DNA of 64,000 bases, taken from DATBAX01 sp963762965. Its GTDB lineage: Bacteria; Acidobacteriota; Terriglobia; Terriglobales; Acidobacteriaceae. The stretch lies in the NCBI GenBank assembly GCA_963762965.1, contig CAVXME010000006.1, forward strand, positions 1-64,000, in the 5' to 3' direction. Of this stretch, positions 1 through 7,956 are shown in pieces. Position 1 is the first letter of the stretch. The number at the start of each line of letters is the position of its first letter. Made by a program: the position numbers and the translations under genes. Below the pieces are notes generated by a model. That model was not told the DNA's origin, made no database searches, and saw nothing but the letters and a program-made list of their open reading frames with translations.

Positions 1-531
1 ATAATTCAAATCCGGCGGATAAAACGTCAGCCCGCGAAAGTTCTCGACCGCCGGACTTTCGACATCCTTCAGTCGGATGCCAATTCGCTCTCCACGCACG
101 ATCACATGGAACCGCAAACTGCCCATCTCCACAAGAGTGGTCTTATCCTCCGTGTCGGGTATCATTTTCGCTGCGGTGCCTGGCTTGCCATCAATAGTCG
201 CGTGCGCATCCGGCGTCAGTTTCATAGTTACGTCTTTGCCCTGCAATTCAAATACGCCCGCGCGTGCTGGGCCCTTGGGAAACACGATAGCGTTGCTTGC
301 GTCGGTGCCAAAAGTATTTTCACCCGGCTTGAGCCAAAACAGTCCCGCCAACGGCAACCAACTCTCCTTGAGATTGTCGGCGAGTTCGGTCTTCCATTTG
401 TCGTAATCTTTCTGATAAGCGGCGTCTGGCGCTGATGATGAGGGCGCATCGGCCGCTGACATGATGCCGGCTAGCACCACAACAGAAACACACAAAATAG
501 CAGTGAACGCTACGACGGATTTCCAACTCAT
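1..531 (-). CDS. DUF1684 family secreted protein (C-terminus cut by window edge)
   Basis: The frame opens with ATG at 531 and runs to base 1 without a stop, so the C-terminal part lies outside the window; 177 codons are visible. Residues about 5-28 form a signal peptide or membrane anchor ending near VLAGIMSAADA. The mature part starts with a YDKWKTELADNLKESWLPL stretch followed by GLFWLKPGENTFG, which is the start of the DUF1684 fold as I remember it. The biochemical role of this family is not established. The gene lies just downstream of the inositol-phosphatase-like gene on the same strand, with an 83-base gap. I am confident it is a gene and fairly confident of the family. Confidence 0.75.
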   Translation of the reverse strand, partial: MSWKSVVAFTAILCVSVVVLAGIMSAADAPSSSAPDAAYQKDYDKWKTELADNLKESWLPLAGLFWLKPGENTFGTDASNAIVFPKGPARAGVFELQGKDVTMKLTPDAHATIDGKPGTAAKMIPDTEDKTTLVEMGSLRFHVIVRGERIGIRLKDVESPAVENFRGLTFYPPDLNY

Positions 532-614
532 GCGGAACCTCTGGTTGTGGGTCTCGGATCTCGGGTCGCGGGTCCTCGGCCTGAGACCAAAGACCAGAGA
601 CCTGTGACCAATTT

Positions 615-1451
615 TTATTTTCGTAAAGCCTGGACTTCGGGGAGTGGCTCCAGCCCGCGCCCCGCAATAATCTGTTCAAACTCCTGCATCATCGCCCCAT
701 GGACGATCCCATTCGTAGCCAGGGTCTCGCGGCTGTTGATTTCAAACGGCTCTCCATCGAACCGGGTCACCTTCCCGCCGGCCTCTTCCACAATCAGCAC
801 GCCCGCCGCCGTGTCCCAGGAATTCAAATTGAACTCCCAGAAGCCGTCCAACCGTCCGGCAGCTACGTAGCATAAATCCAGCGCCGCCGAGCCTGCCCGC
901 CGCACTCCATGGGTGCGCAACGTGATCTGATGATAGAAAAAAATGTTCGGATTCTTGTGCCGCTTGTGGCTGGGAAAGCCGGTAGCAACCAGACACTCCG
1001 CCAGAGTAGCAGTCTTCGAAACATGCATTCGCTGCTGATTCAGGTAGGCCCCGCTTCCATGCTCGGCGGCAAACATTTCGTCGCGCGTGGGATCGTAAAC
1101 CACGCCGGCAATGCGCCTGCCTTTGTGTTCCAGCGCCATCGAAACGCAAAACACCGGGAAGCCGTGCGCGAAATTTGTGGTGCCGTCCAGCGGATCGACA
1201 TACCAGCGATAGTCGCTGCCGGTATCGACCAGCCCTTCCTCTTCGCCGAGAACATCATGCCCGGGAAACTGGCTGCGGATACGCTCGCGGATCAACTTTT
1301 CCGAGCTGCGGTCCGCCACCGTGACCAGATCGGCGTCCCCTTTGTACTCGATCGCGACGTGCTGGCGAAAATATTCCATCAGCAACGCGCCGGCCTCGCG
1401 CGCGATCCCGGTCATCGCGGGAAGAAAGTGATTGTGATTGCTTTGACTCAT
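615..1451 (-). CDS. suhB: Inositol monophosphatase family protein (SuhB-like)
   Basis: This 278-residue protein has the normal length and all signature motifs of the Mg-dependent inositol monophosphatase family: GEEE at 69-72, the metal-binding DPLDGTTNF at 86-94, and WDTAAG at 212-217 near the C-terminus. Members hydrolyse myo-inositol-1-phosphate or related sugar phosphates in the cytoplasm; bacterial SuhB can also act in rRNA transcription antitermination. Nothing here fixes the substrate. The ATG at 1451 has no good Shine-Dalgarno sequence. The nearest upstream gene on the same strand is the Hfq-like gene, separated by a repeat hairpin, so a shared transcript is possible but not shown. 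Confidence 0.9.
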   Translation of the reverse strand: MSQSNHNHFLPAMTGIAREAGALLMEYFRQHVAIEYKGDADLVTVADRSSEKLIRERIRSQFPGHDVLGEEEGLVDTGSDYRWYVDPLDGTTNFAHGFPVFCVSMALEHKGRRIAGVVYDPTRDEMFAAEHGSGAYLNQQRMHVSKTATLAECLVATGFPSHKRHKNPNIFFYHQITLRTHGVRRAGSAALDLCYVAAGRLDGFWEFNLNSWDTAAGVLIVEEAGGKVTRFDGEPFEINSRETLATNGIVHGAMMQEFEQIIAGRGLEPLPEVQALRK

Positions 1452-1471
1452 GAGAAATGCAGTTCTTCTTT

Positions 1472-1572
1472 GCGTCCTTTGCGATGTTTTTCTTCGCGGC
1501 CTTTGCGGTTAAGAGCTTTGCCGGCCAGAGAATATAACCGCAAAGTTCGGGAAGAAATATCGCAAAGGGCGC
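1472..1572. repeat. Intergenic imperfect inverted repeat, arms about 38-40 bp
   Basis: The left arm (1472-1511) and right arm (1535-1572) are near-perfect reverse complements, with a 23-base loop. Both carry the words CCTTTGCGAT and CTTTGCGGTTA. The element fills most of the gap between the Hfq-like gene and suhB and would form a long RNA hairpin in read-through transcripts. It resembles a REP-type palindromic unit. No terminal T-run makes it an obvious terminator. Confidence 0.7.
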
Positions 1573-1588
1573 TAAGAAAACCCACACA

Positions 1589-1858
1589 CTACGTGTGCTT
1601 TCCGTCTTCGGCGATGTACACGATTTCGTGCTTGAAGATAAAAAGATTGGGGCCGCTTTCCCGCGTCAGCCGGACCATATTGCGGTCGTAGTATTCGATC
1701 CAGCCGTGGACCACTTCCCCATCCGCCAGCTTAATGCTGACCGGCTTCTGCTTTTCGCCCAGCGATTTCAGATAGGCGGCCTCTTCGGAAGTCTCATCCG
1801 GCGGCGGGGCCTTCCCCTTGCGTACGGAATTCGGCGATCCCTGGCCTTGAAATGACAT
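1589..1858 (-). CDS. hfq: Hfq-like LSm-fold RNA-binding protein
   Basis: From the ATG at 1858 the product is 89 residues. The core SLGEKQKPVSIKLADGEVV followed by GWIEYYDRNMVRL and the ending FKHEIVYIAED has the Sm1/Sm2 strand pattern of Hfq, a hexameric RNA chaperone pairing small RNAs with mRNAs. The usual YKHA of proteobacterial Hfq is replaced by FKHE, which fits the divergent acidobacterial type. An in-frame ATG at 1867 and a longer frame reaching 1924 exist, but the longer version encodes a Cys/Ala-rich stretch unlike the family, and no start has a good ribosome site. The N-terminal 25 residues are basic and probably disordered. Confidence 0.75.
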   Translation of the reverse strand: MSFQGQGSPNSVRKGKAPPPDETSEEAAYLKSLGEKQKPVSIKLADGEVVHGWIEYYDRNMVRLTRESGPNLFIFKHEIVYIAEDGKHT

Positions 1859-1912
1859 AGACCACATTTTACACGCTGCAGCCCTGCAAACCGCCCAGAG
1901 CGATAAAGGAAG

Positions 1913-1942
1913 AAAAAAAGCCACCGGTTTAAGACCGGTGGC
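1913..1942 (-). terminator. Rho-independent terminator of the TonB receptor gene
   Basis: A perfect 9-bp stem (GCCACCGGT at 1920-1928 with ACCGGTGGC at 1934-1942) has a 5-base loop. On the minus strand it is followed by seven T residues (A-tract at 1913-1919). It sits 30 bases past the receptor stop codon, in the right orientation. Confidence 0.9.
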
Positions 1943-1971
1943 CTGGAAAGTAACGTGGTCCTTCAGCCAAC

Positions 1972-4900
1972 CTAGAAGGTCAGCTTCAACGAGAACTCAA
2001 CCACGCGCGGAGAACCGGCCCCAAACACGCCCGAGCCAAGGCCGAGACGGTTGCTGTCCGGTTGTTGCCCCGGTGTGCCGTTGACCGATCCGATTGCCCC
2101 ATTGAGCGTACCGCTCAGCGGGCTGCCCGGCCCGTCATAGTTCACCATGTTGAATACGTTGAAGAACGACACTTTAGGCTCGAGTTCATACCGCTCTTTA
2201 ATCTTGTAAACCCAGCTAAAGTTCAGGTCGACGTCTTTCAGCCAACCCATATTGGCTTCGCCCGCCGGAGCCAGCGGTACAGGTTGCTGAACTCCACCCA
2301 GGGAAACCAGTTCCGCCTGGCTGAACAGGCCTGCGGTAATGAGCGCCTGTCCGGCCGGGGTCGGCTGACCGGCGTAATTGGTGTTGTAAGCCTGGATCAC
2401 TTTGTTGATGTTGCCGCCATTCACACTTCGCCCAAACGCACCTACGTTGGTCCCAGGAAGAATGTCACCCACTCCGCCACTGGAAGCGCCTGTCCCGTCT
2501 CCCGTTCCGTCTCCCGTAACATCGGTCACAAAAATCCCGCCCGCATTCCCGGTTGGGTTCAGGGTGAGATTCACAGGAAGCGGGCTGAAGAAATGCCCGG
2601 CGAGGCTCACCCGGAATGACTTGGGGAGATCCACGGTGCCGCCGAACGACAGTTGATTGGTGCGATCCAGCCCGTTCGGACCGACATATTTCAGTGGGTT
2701 GTCGTTATCAGTGGCGAAGTTAATGAAGTCACTGTCCCGCGCCGTGGAATCGTATCGCGACAGCGAATAAGAAACTTCAAGATTCATGTAACGGATGCCC
2801 GGGAACGGGTTCTTCTGATCTTGCTTGAGAGAAAGCTGCAATCCGTTGTAAACCGAGCGTCCAATCGGGAACAACATTTGATTGGTCCCAACGTTTTGGT
2901 TGATGCCCGGGAAGGCGGCGCCTGGCTCTCCAACCGAGGCACAGGGAAGTCCAAAGCAAAGAGCATTGGCAGAATCGAGTCCGTTGGTTGCATAGTCGCT
3001 AATCGTCGCCCCCTCAGCGATTGCGCAATCAATCCCAGCGGTGCCCGGGCCACAGCCAAAGGAAGCATTGGTGGCAGTAATAGCGGCCGTAGCGTTGGTG
3101 GTATTGAGGTAGCGTGCAGCGCCCACGTGGTTGGTGTCCACGGTGAGCAAGGTGTGCGTGGATATGTTGCGAAGATAGTCAGCGGTGAACACCATTCCTC
3201 GGCGAATTTCGTGCTGAACGCCAAAGTTCATCTGCACCGAGCGCGGGGTCACGTAGTTCGGAGCAAACAGATTGGTGCCGGTGACATCGATTCCGTCCGC
3301 CAGGGCGTTGCCGACGTAGACGGGATTGACCGCCGGGCCGGCCGTGACGGTTGCTGCCTGGTACTGTTGTTGAAGTGCGACAATCGCAGGGCCGGCTTGA
3401 CCGATGGTTTCACCGTTGCCGCAAAATGTCGGCGTCGTACTTGTGGTTTGACCGGGCAAGTTGAATGTCTGCGCGTTCCCATCCTGGCAAGCGGGCTGTA
3501 GGGCAAGAAAAAGCCCCGAAGCCAGACGGGCGGGCCGGTCGAACAGGTTATTATTCCAGATCGAGTTCTCGTAGAAGAGCCCGATCCCACCACGGAACAC
3601 GGTCTTGCCAGCTTTGCTCGGGTCCCAGGCAATACCCACTTGCGGAGCGAAGTTATGATTGGGTTGGTTTACTTTGTTCCCCAGCCCCGAATAATAGCCG
3701 TTATCGAACATCTGGCTCACCAGCGGGATGGCGGCAACGTCACTATCAGTGCGGCCCGTGTCCCGTACGTAGCGCAGACCGTAGGTGAACGTCAAAGCCG
3801 GCTTCACCTTCCATGAATCTCCGATGTACCAGGAGAAGCGGTTATCCGGGCCTAAGCCGCCGCCCGGGAGCCCGAAGGCCGCTTTTTCCGAAGAAAAGCC
3901 CTGGCCGTTGCCCAGGGTGACGTTGGTGACCGGGTAGTTCAACGGATTGCTGTCCCCGCCTGGGTATGGGCAATTCGCCGCGGTCACGCATGGAACATCC
4001 TGGCCCGCTGCCAAGGTCAATGCATTCACCGCTGGCGCCGTACCCAGGAACTCGGCATCGCCTCCGCCCTGGATGTGATTGATTCCTAGGCCGTACCGGA
4101 AAATGTGGGACTTGTACGACTTGCTGCCGTCGTACTTAACCTGATGGTCGGTCTGATAAGTGGCTTGCGGCGCCAGGAAATTTGGCCCGGAGCAGAATAT
4201 GTCTGCGCCCGCGGTGAGGCAATTGGGATCGGCCCCAATGGCAAGTTCGATCGCGCCGCCGGGGTTGAAGATGCTTGAACCCGTCACGGCATCCGTAATT
4301 CCGTTGCGGAACTTGGTGTAGCCAAAGCGGATGGCATGAGTGAAACTGCCCGTATTGAAGTCAAGTCCGACGACATGATCGGGAGTGTGGGTGACGTTGG
4401 CGAAAGGCTGGAACGAGTTGGGAACAAAAGGCAGAACGCTGGTGTTCTGATCGTAGGAAAAGCGGTAAAACGCCTTGTAGTTGTTGCTGATCTGCCAATC
4501 AAGTTTGGCGATGCCTTCCGATTCCCGGAAGGGCGAGGTAAACGATCCGTCAAGAGAAGTAAACGGGGCCGTGAGCACTACTGGATCCAGCAGGTCTTGC
4601 TTGGTTCTTTCCGCGTCGAGGAAGAAGAACACTTTATTCTTGATGATGGCTCCGCCCACGCTGGCGCCGAACTGATTTCGCTGAAAGTAATTCGTGGAAT
4701 CGCCCGGCAGCGCGGCATCCAGGTTCTGATCGCGGAAATAGTAGTAGCCCTGACCGTGCAGGGTGTTGGTACCCGATTTTGTGGTCACGTTCACCGAACC
4801 GGAAGAGGTCAACTCGGTGGAGAGATCCAACGAGGACTGCTGCACCTGAAATTCCTGGATCGCGCCCTCGGGGATATTTTGCGTGACCGTCCCTACCGTC

Positions 4901-5544
4901 TCATCACTGATGTCCACGCCGTCAACTTCAATGCGTGCGGTGCGGCCGAAGCGTCCACCAAAGGAGATGGAAGAGAAACCATTCTTGGTGGGATCGAAGT
5001 TGCCGCCATCTTGAATTTGTACCCCGGGCTCCAATTGGGCCAGGTCCAGGAAGTTGCGGCCGTTGGCGGGCAGGTTCTCAATTTGCTCCGTACCAATGAC
5101 TCCCTGGATGGTCGCCTGCTCGGTGTTGACCGCCAGCTCGGAACCTTGCACCTCAACTACTTGACTCGCCTCTCCGACTTGAACTTTGACGTTGGCGGAC
5201 GACGTTACTCCCACTTGCACGTTGATCGGCACGTTGGTCGTCTTGAAACCCTGGGCCTTCACTGCCACCTCGTAGGCCCCAGGCGTAAGCGCACCGGATG
5301 TGTATGAACCCGACGAGTTGGTAGTCACCGTGATCACGTTCCCGGTGTCTTTGCTCGTAATCGTGACTTGCGCGCCACCCAGCACGGCGCCACTCGGATC
5401 AGTGACGGTACCTTGAATACTGCCGGTGGAAATGGTGGTCTGGGCGAAAAGGGGCGTACAAGTTGCCAGCAGAACCGCCATCGCCAGAAGAGCCAAAGTG
5501 AATCGGGTTACACCGTCGCGGGAGAGTCGAATATTCGACGACAT
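1972..5544 (-). CDS. Oar-like TonB-dependent outer-membrane receptor with N-terminal carboxypeptidase-regulatory domain
   Basis: This is a 1190-residue outer-membrane protein. A signal peptide (about 1-35, ending LFAQ) is followed by an Ig-like carboxypeptidase-regulatory domain (about 40-120, GSIQGTVTDPSGAVLGGA), a plug-like region with NLPANGRNFLDLAQLEPGV, and a long beta-barrel region. The chain ends in VVEFSLKLTF with a terminal Phe, typical of barrels inserted by BAM. Such receptors import large substrates, often oligosaccharides or peptides, with TonB energy; the substrate cannot be read here. I use ATG at 5544 because AAGGAAGG lies 7 bases upstream; a TTG at 5550 is in frame but badly placed. 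It is monocistronic, with its own terminator and a long upstream gap. Confidence 0.9.
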   Translation of the reverse strand: MSSNIRLSRDGVTRFTLALLAMAVLLATCTPLFAQTTISTGSIQGTVTDPSGAVLGGAQVTITSKDTGNVITVTTNSSGSYTSGALTPGAYEVAVKAQGFKTTNVPINVQVGVTSSANVKVQVGEASQVVEVQGSELAVNTEQATIQGVIGTEQIENLPANGRNFLDLAQLEPGVQIQDGGNFDPTKNGFSSISFGGRFGRTARIEVDGVDISDETVGTVTQNIPEGAIQEFQVQQSSLDLSTELTSSGSVNVTTKSGTNTLHGQGYYYFRDQNLDAALPGDSTNYFQRNQFGASVGGAIIKNKVFFFLDAERTKQDLLDPVVLTAPFTSLDGSFTSPFRESEGIAKLDWQISNNYKAFYRFSYDQNTSVLPFVPNSFQPFANVTHTPDHVVGLDFNTGSFTHAIRFGYTKFRNGITDAVTGSSIFNPGGAIELAIGADPNCLTAGADIFCSGPNFLAPQATYQTDHQVKYDGSKSYKSHIFRYGLGINHIQGGGDAEFLGTAPAVNALTLAAGQDVPCVTAANCPYPGGDSNPLNYPVTNVTLGNGQGFSSEKAAFGLPGGGLGPDNRFSWYIGDSWKVKPALTFTYGLRYVRDTGRTDSDVAAIPLVSQMFDNGYYSGLGNKVNQPNHNFAPQVGIAWDPSKAGKTVFRGGIGLFYENSIWNNNLFDRPARLASGLFLALQPACQDGNAQTFNLPGQTTSTTPTFCGNGETIGQAGPAIVALQQQYQAATVTAGPAVNPVYVGNALADGIDVTGTNLFAPNYVTPRSVQMNFGVQHEIRRGMVFTADYLRNISTHTLLTVDTNHVGAARYLNTTNATAAITATNASFGCGPGTAGIDCAIAEGATISDYATNGLDSANALCFGLPCASVGEPGAAFPGINQNVGTNQMLFPIGRSVYNGLQLSLKQDQKNPFPGIRYMNLEVSYSLSRYDSTARDSDFINFATDNDNPLKYVGPNGLDRTNQLSFGGTVDLPKSFRVSLAGHFFSPLPVNLTLNPTGNAGGIFVTDVTGDGTGDGTGASSGGVGDILPGTNVGAFGRSVNGGNINKVIQAYNTNYAGQPTPAGQALITAGLFSQAELVSLGGVQQPVPLAPAGEANMGWLKDVDLNFSWVYKIKERYELEPKVSFFNVFNMVNYDGPGSPLSGTLNGAIGSVNGTPGQQPDSNRLGLGSGVFGAGSPRVVEFSLKLTF

Positions 5545-5956
5545 TGCCAAACCTTCCTTTCTAAATTGCCGAACTCGAATGCGGGAACTAGTTAGAAAAA
5601 ATTGCTATAAATCGAAATTGTTACAGGCAGGAAAAATGAACCAGTTTCGGCGGCTCCGTAAGAAATTCTTGCCGCATGACATCACAACCTACTGATGCCT
5701 GCACACTTTTCCTTCCCGGACGCCCCACATCTGTGCCTACCAGAGAGCAATCGAGAGTCCAACATACGACAAATCGGTTATCTGCATTTTTTATCAACTA
5801 CTTACACCGCGAACGTCATCCGCACGGAAGCCTACATTCAACTAGATATCCCAAATGTGGGATTGCCATGTTCCGGAAAATGGAATCGTAAACCCTTCCC
5901 GCGATCTACATGACAACAAAGAACATCGTGTAGATCGATGTCTTTGTTGAGGAGAT
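5545..5956. other. 412-bp intergenic region between the TonB receptor and VWA genes
   Basis: The region is clearly more AT-rich than its neighbours, especially around 5590-5650 and 5755-5850. It must contain the receptor promoter on the minus strand. I see no convincing ORF or RNA gene. The part next to the VWA stop codon holds two overlapping hairpins, listed separately. No clear -35/-10 pair was assigned. Confidence 0.5.
5903..5949. other. Two mutually exclusive hairpins downstream of the VWA gene
   Basis: Hairpin one pairs GATCTACA (5903-5910) with TGTAGATC (5929-5936). Hairpin two pairs 5914-5928 with 5936-5949 (14 pairs, one bulge, arm CAACAAAGA/TCTTTGTTG). The two share bases around 5914-5936, so only one can form at a time. 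Neither is followed by a T-run on the minus strand, so a simple intrinsic terminator is not supported. It lies 8 bases past the VWA stop codon. Confidence 0.45.
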
Positions 5957-6952
5957 TTAATAAGACTTGGAAGTGTAGTACCCGGTGCGATGGCGCACTT
6001 TGAAATTGGAAGCAGACGGCAAGCTGTCTATTGAGACCTGAATGCGGCGAAAGTCCGAATCGGCGAGCCGCTGCGACGGGTAATAGGCCAGCAGATATTG
6101 GGTTCGGAGTTCGTCGCTGATCTTCTGAAAAGCATCGTCCAGTTCCGACAACGATGTGGCATAAAAATACTTCCCGCCAGTGTCCTCGGAAATTTGGATC
6201 AGGGCGTGTTCGCCACCGGTGTCTCGTCCGGCGCTGGCTTCAATGGGGACCACAATAATGCTGTAGACAATGGCTTCGGCTTCCTGAGCGGCGCGGACGG
6301 CTTCCTTGTAGTCCACCTTGCTCAACGTATCGCCGCCATCGGTGATCACCACCATCACTTTTCTTCCCACGCGGGGGAGAAGCGCATGCGATCCCAGATA
6401 GAGCGCGTCGTAGAGCGCTGTCGCTGACCCCAGGCGAATGCGGTCGATGCCTCGATCGACCAGCTTGGCATCCGAAGTAAACGGCACCACCTCGGTGACG
6501 ATTTCACTGAATCCGTACAGAGACAGCGCATCCACGGGACGCAAGATGGCATGCACAAAACGGCGGGCCGAGGCCAATTCCAGCGGAAGGTCCTTGCGCG
6601 TGCTCAGGCTGGTGTCGATGTCGAGCACGATGGAAAGCGGCAGTGCCGATTCCCGGTCGAACACGGATATTTTCTGCGGCTTTCCATCTTCCTGGAGCGC
6701 AAAGTTTTCTTTTTGCAGATTGGAAACCGGCGCTCCGTGCTCGTCGGTGACGGTAACGAACACGTTCACCAGTTTGACGTCAACTTTGATGGTGGTGTCG
6801 GCGCTGTCGGCGCCTTTGTCTTTGGGTTTGTTGGCGCTGGGACTGGACGATGCCTTGGAGGTAGCCGACCCGTCTGACGCCCACGGGGGTTTCGGCGCCT
6901 GGGCATGGACCACCACGACAGCCAGTATTAGAAAAGCGATCACATGTCGCAT
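5957..6952 (-). CDS. VWA-domain secreted protein, acidobacterial VWFA-related type
   Basis: From ATG at 6952 the protein has 331 residues and starts with a signal peptide (MRHVIAFLILAVVVVHAQA). A linker rich in Ser/Pro/Lys is followed by a beta domain (KVDVKLVNVFVTVTDEHGAPV) and then a von Willebrand A domain. The DTSLS metal-site motif (DxSxS) is present, as are a Thr in SATALYDAL and VVITDGGDT. This arrangement matches the VWFA-related family expanded in Acidobacteria; function unknown, probably protein-binding outside the cytoplasm. A GTG at 7018 overlaps the moaDE stop codon (GTGA) and has AGGAAGG 11 bases upstream. It would add 22 residues before the signal peptide, so translation may be coupled. 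Confidence 0.85.
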   Translation of the reverse strand: MRHVIAFLILAVVVVHAQAPKPPWASDGSATSKASSSPSANKPKDKGADSADTTIKVDVKLVNVFVTVTDEHGAPVSNLQKENFALQEDGKPQKISVFDRESALPLSIVLDIDTSLSTRKDLPLELASARRFVHAILRPVDALSLYGFSEIVTEVVPFTSDAKLVDRGIDRIRLGSATALYDALYLGSHALLPRVGRKVMVVITDGGDTLSKVDYKEAVRAAQEAEAIVYSIIVVPIEASAGRDTGGEHALIQISEDTGGKYFYATSLSELDDAFQKISDELRTQYLLAYYPSQRLADSDFRRIQVSIDSLPSASNFKVRHRTGYYTSKSY

Positions 6953-7014
6953 GGGAAAATTGCGATTTGCCGGCACCGGTTTGGCGGCTGCTTGGCCGCA
7001 AAGAACCAATCCTG

Positions 7015-7740
7015 TCACTTAGATGCAGGCCTTCCTGAATGGGTGCCTTCGGCCCGTGGAATCGCGTCGGGAAGAGGTTCGCCATCGGCCCACACCGCGC
7101 CATCTTCGAAATGCTCTTTTTTCCAGATGGGCACCGTGCGTTTGAGTGTGTCGATAAGCCATCGGCAGGCGTCAAAAGCAGCCGCCCGATGCGCCGACGC
7201 CACCACAATGAGCACGCTGGTTTCGCCGATTTCCAACCGTCCCAGGCGGTGAATCATGGCGACGTTTCGAATCTGGAATTGAGTTAGCCCCTGACCGGCC
7301 AACTCTTCCATCTGCTTCAATGCCATCTCTTCATAGGCTTCATAGTCGAGGTAAAGCGTGCGCCGTCCGCGCGTGTGGTCCCTCACTACGCCCTCGAAGA
7401 TCACAGCCGCGCCGTCTTCAGGATGTTTGATTTTTTCCAGAACGTCATGTGTATCGATTGCTTCGCGGACGAGAGCGCAGTGCGCTGAATTCGACGCTCC
7501 TCCGCTCACCGGCGGCAGCAATCCCACTTCGTCTCCCGGCTTTAGCTTTGCCTCCACTGCGGCATATTCCTGATTCACGGACATTGCCATGGAAGCCGTA
7601 AAATCCTTCAGTCGCGGAATCCGCTCATGGTAATGATTTAGCACGTCAGCCAGAGTCGCGTCTTCGGGCAAGTTGAGCGAATCACTTCCCCGTCCCACGA
7701 GGTCTTTCAGCATCCCGAAAAATAGAACTTTCACCTGCAT
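7015..7740 (-). CDS. moaDE: Fused MoaD-MoaE molybdopterin synthase
   Basis: The first 81 residues are a MoaD ubiquitin-like sulfur carrier ending LLPPVSGG, whose Gly-Gly is normally the free, thiocarboxylated C-terminus. Residues about 88-225 are MoaE, with FEGVVRDHTRGR, YLDYEAYEEMA, the HRLGRLEIGE signature and the WKKEHF active-site lysines. Together they convert cyclic pyranopterin monophosphate to molybdopterin in the cytoplasm. Because the Gly-Gly is internal at 80-81, the chain must be cleaved after it or work by another route; mycobacterial MoaX is a known fused case where cleavage is needed. The ATG at 7740 fits the family start. The stop overlaps a potential GTG start of the VWA gene. 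No other moa gene is nearby. Confidence 0.92.
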   Translation of the reverse strand: MQVKVLFFGMLKDLVGRGSDSLNLPEDATLADVLNHYHERIPRLKDFTASMAMSVNQEYAAVEAKLKPGDEVGLLPPVSGGASNSAHCALVREAIDTHDVLEKIKHPEDGAAVIFEGVVRDHTRGRRTLYLDYEAYEEMALKQMEELAGQGLTQFQIRNVAMIHRLGRLEIGETSVLIVVASAHRAAAFDACRWLIDTLKRTVPIWKKEHFEDGAVWADGEPLPDAIPRAEGTHSGRPASK

Positions 7741-7785
7741 GAAATTGGACGCGCCGCCAGTCGCGCTCTAGTTTATCGCGGAAGC

Positions 7786-7893
7786 GGGCTGAGCACTCAG
7801 CATTCAGCATTCAGCCCAAGCACGGTCTTTTCGCCATCCAAGAAATCCCACCTCGGCTGAATGCTGAGTGCTGAATGCTGACTGCTCAGCCCC
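7786..7893. repeat. Inverted repeat of CAGCATT/AATGCTG units
   Basis: Left arm 7786-7816 and right arm 7855-7893 are built from short words (CTCAGCATTCAGC and its complement) and pair imperfectly around a 38-base centre. The element lies between moaDE and the FecR terminator. Its composition recalls the CAGC-rich repeats at 35251 and 53915, though the sequence is not the same. Confidence 0.7.
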
Positions 7894-7905
7894 GCCGTTT
7901 CCACG

Positions 7906-7937
7906 AAAAAAAGCCACCACTCTTGCGAGCGATGGCT
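7906..7937 (-). terminator. Rho-independent terminator of the FecR/DUF6600 gene
   Basis: An 11-bp stem (7912-7922 with 7927-7937, including G-U pairs) closes on a GCAA tetraloop when read on the minus strand. It is followed by a seven-base T-run (A-tract 7906-7912). It starts 20 bases past the stop codon. Confidence 0.9.
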
Positions 7938-7956
7938 TTCTTACCAACTGCGGACA

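Noticed and set aside
1859..1924. A longer Hfq-like protein starting upstream of 1858
   Set aside because: The added residues are Cys/Ala/Trp-rich, have no ribosome site and overlap the terminator of the receptor gene.
2653..3501. A 282-codon plus-strand frame inside the TonB receptor gene
   Set aside because: It is explained by the receptor reading frame on the other strand.
7741..7785. A molybdenum-cofactor riboswitch upstream of moaDE
   Set aside because: The space before the repeat is only about 45 bases and shows no paired stems of the needed complexity.
7786..7893. The spaced CAGCATT words were considered as a CRISPR-like array
   Set aside because: The units are 7-13 bases, arranged as an inverted repeat without regular spacers, and no cas gene is present.
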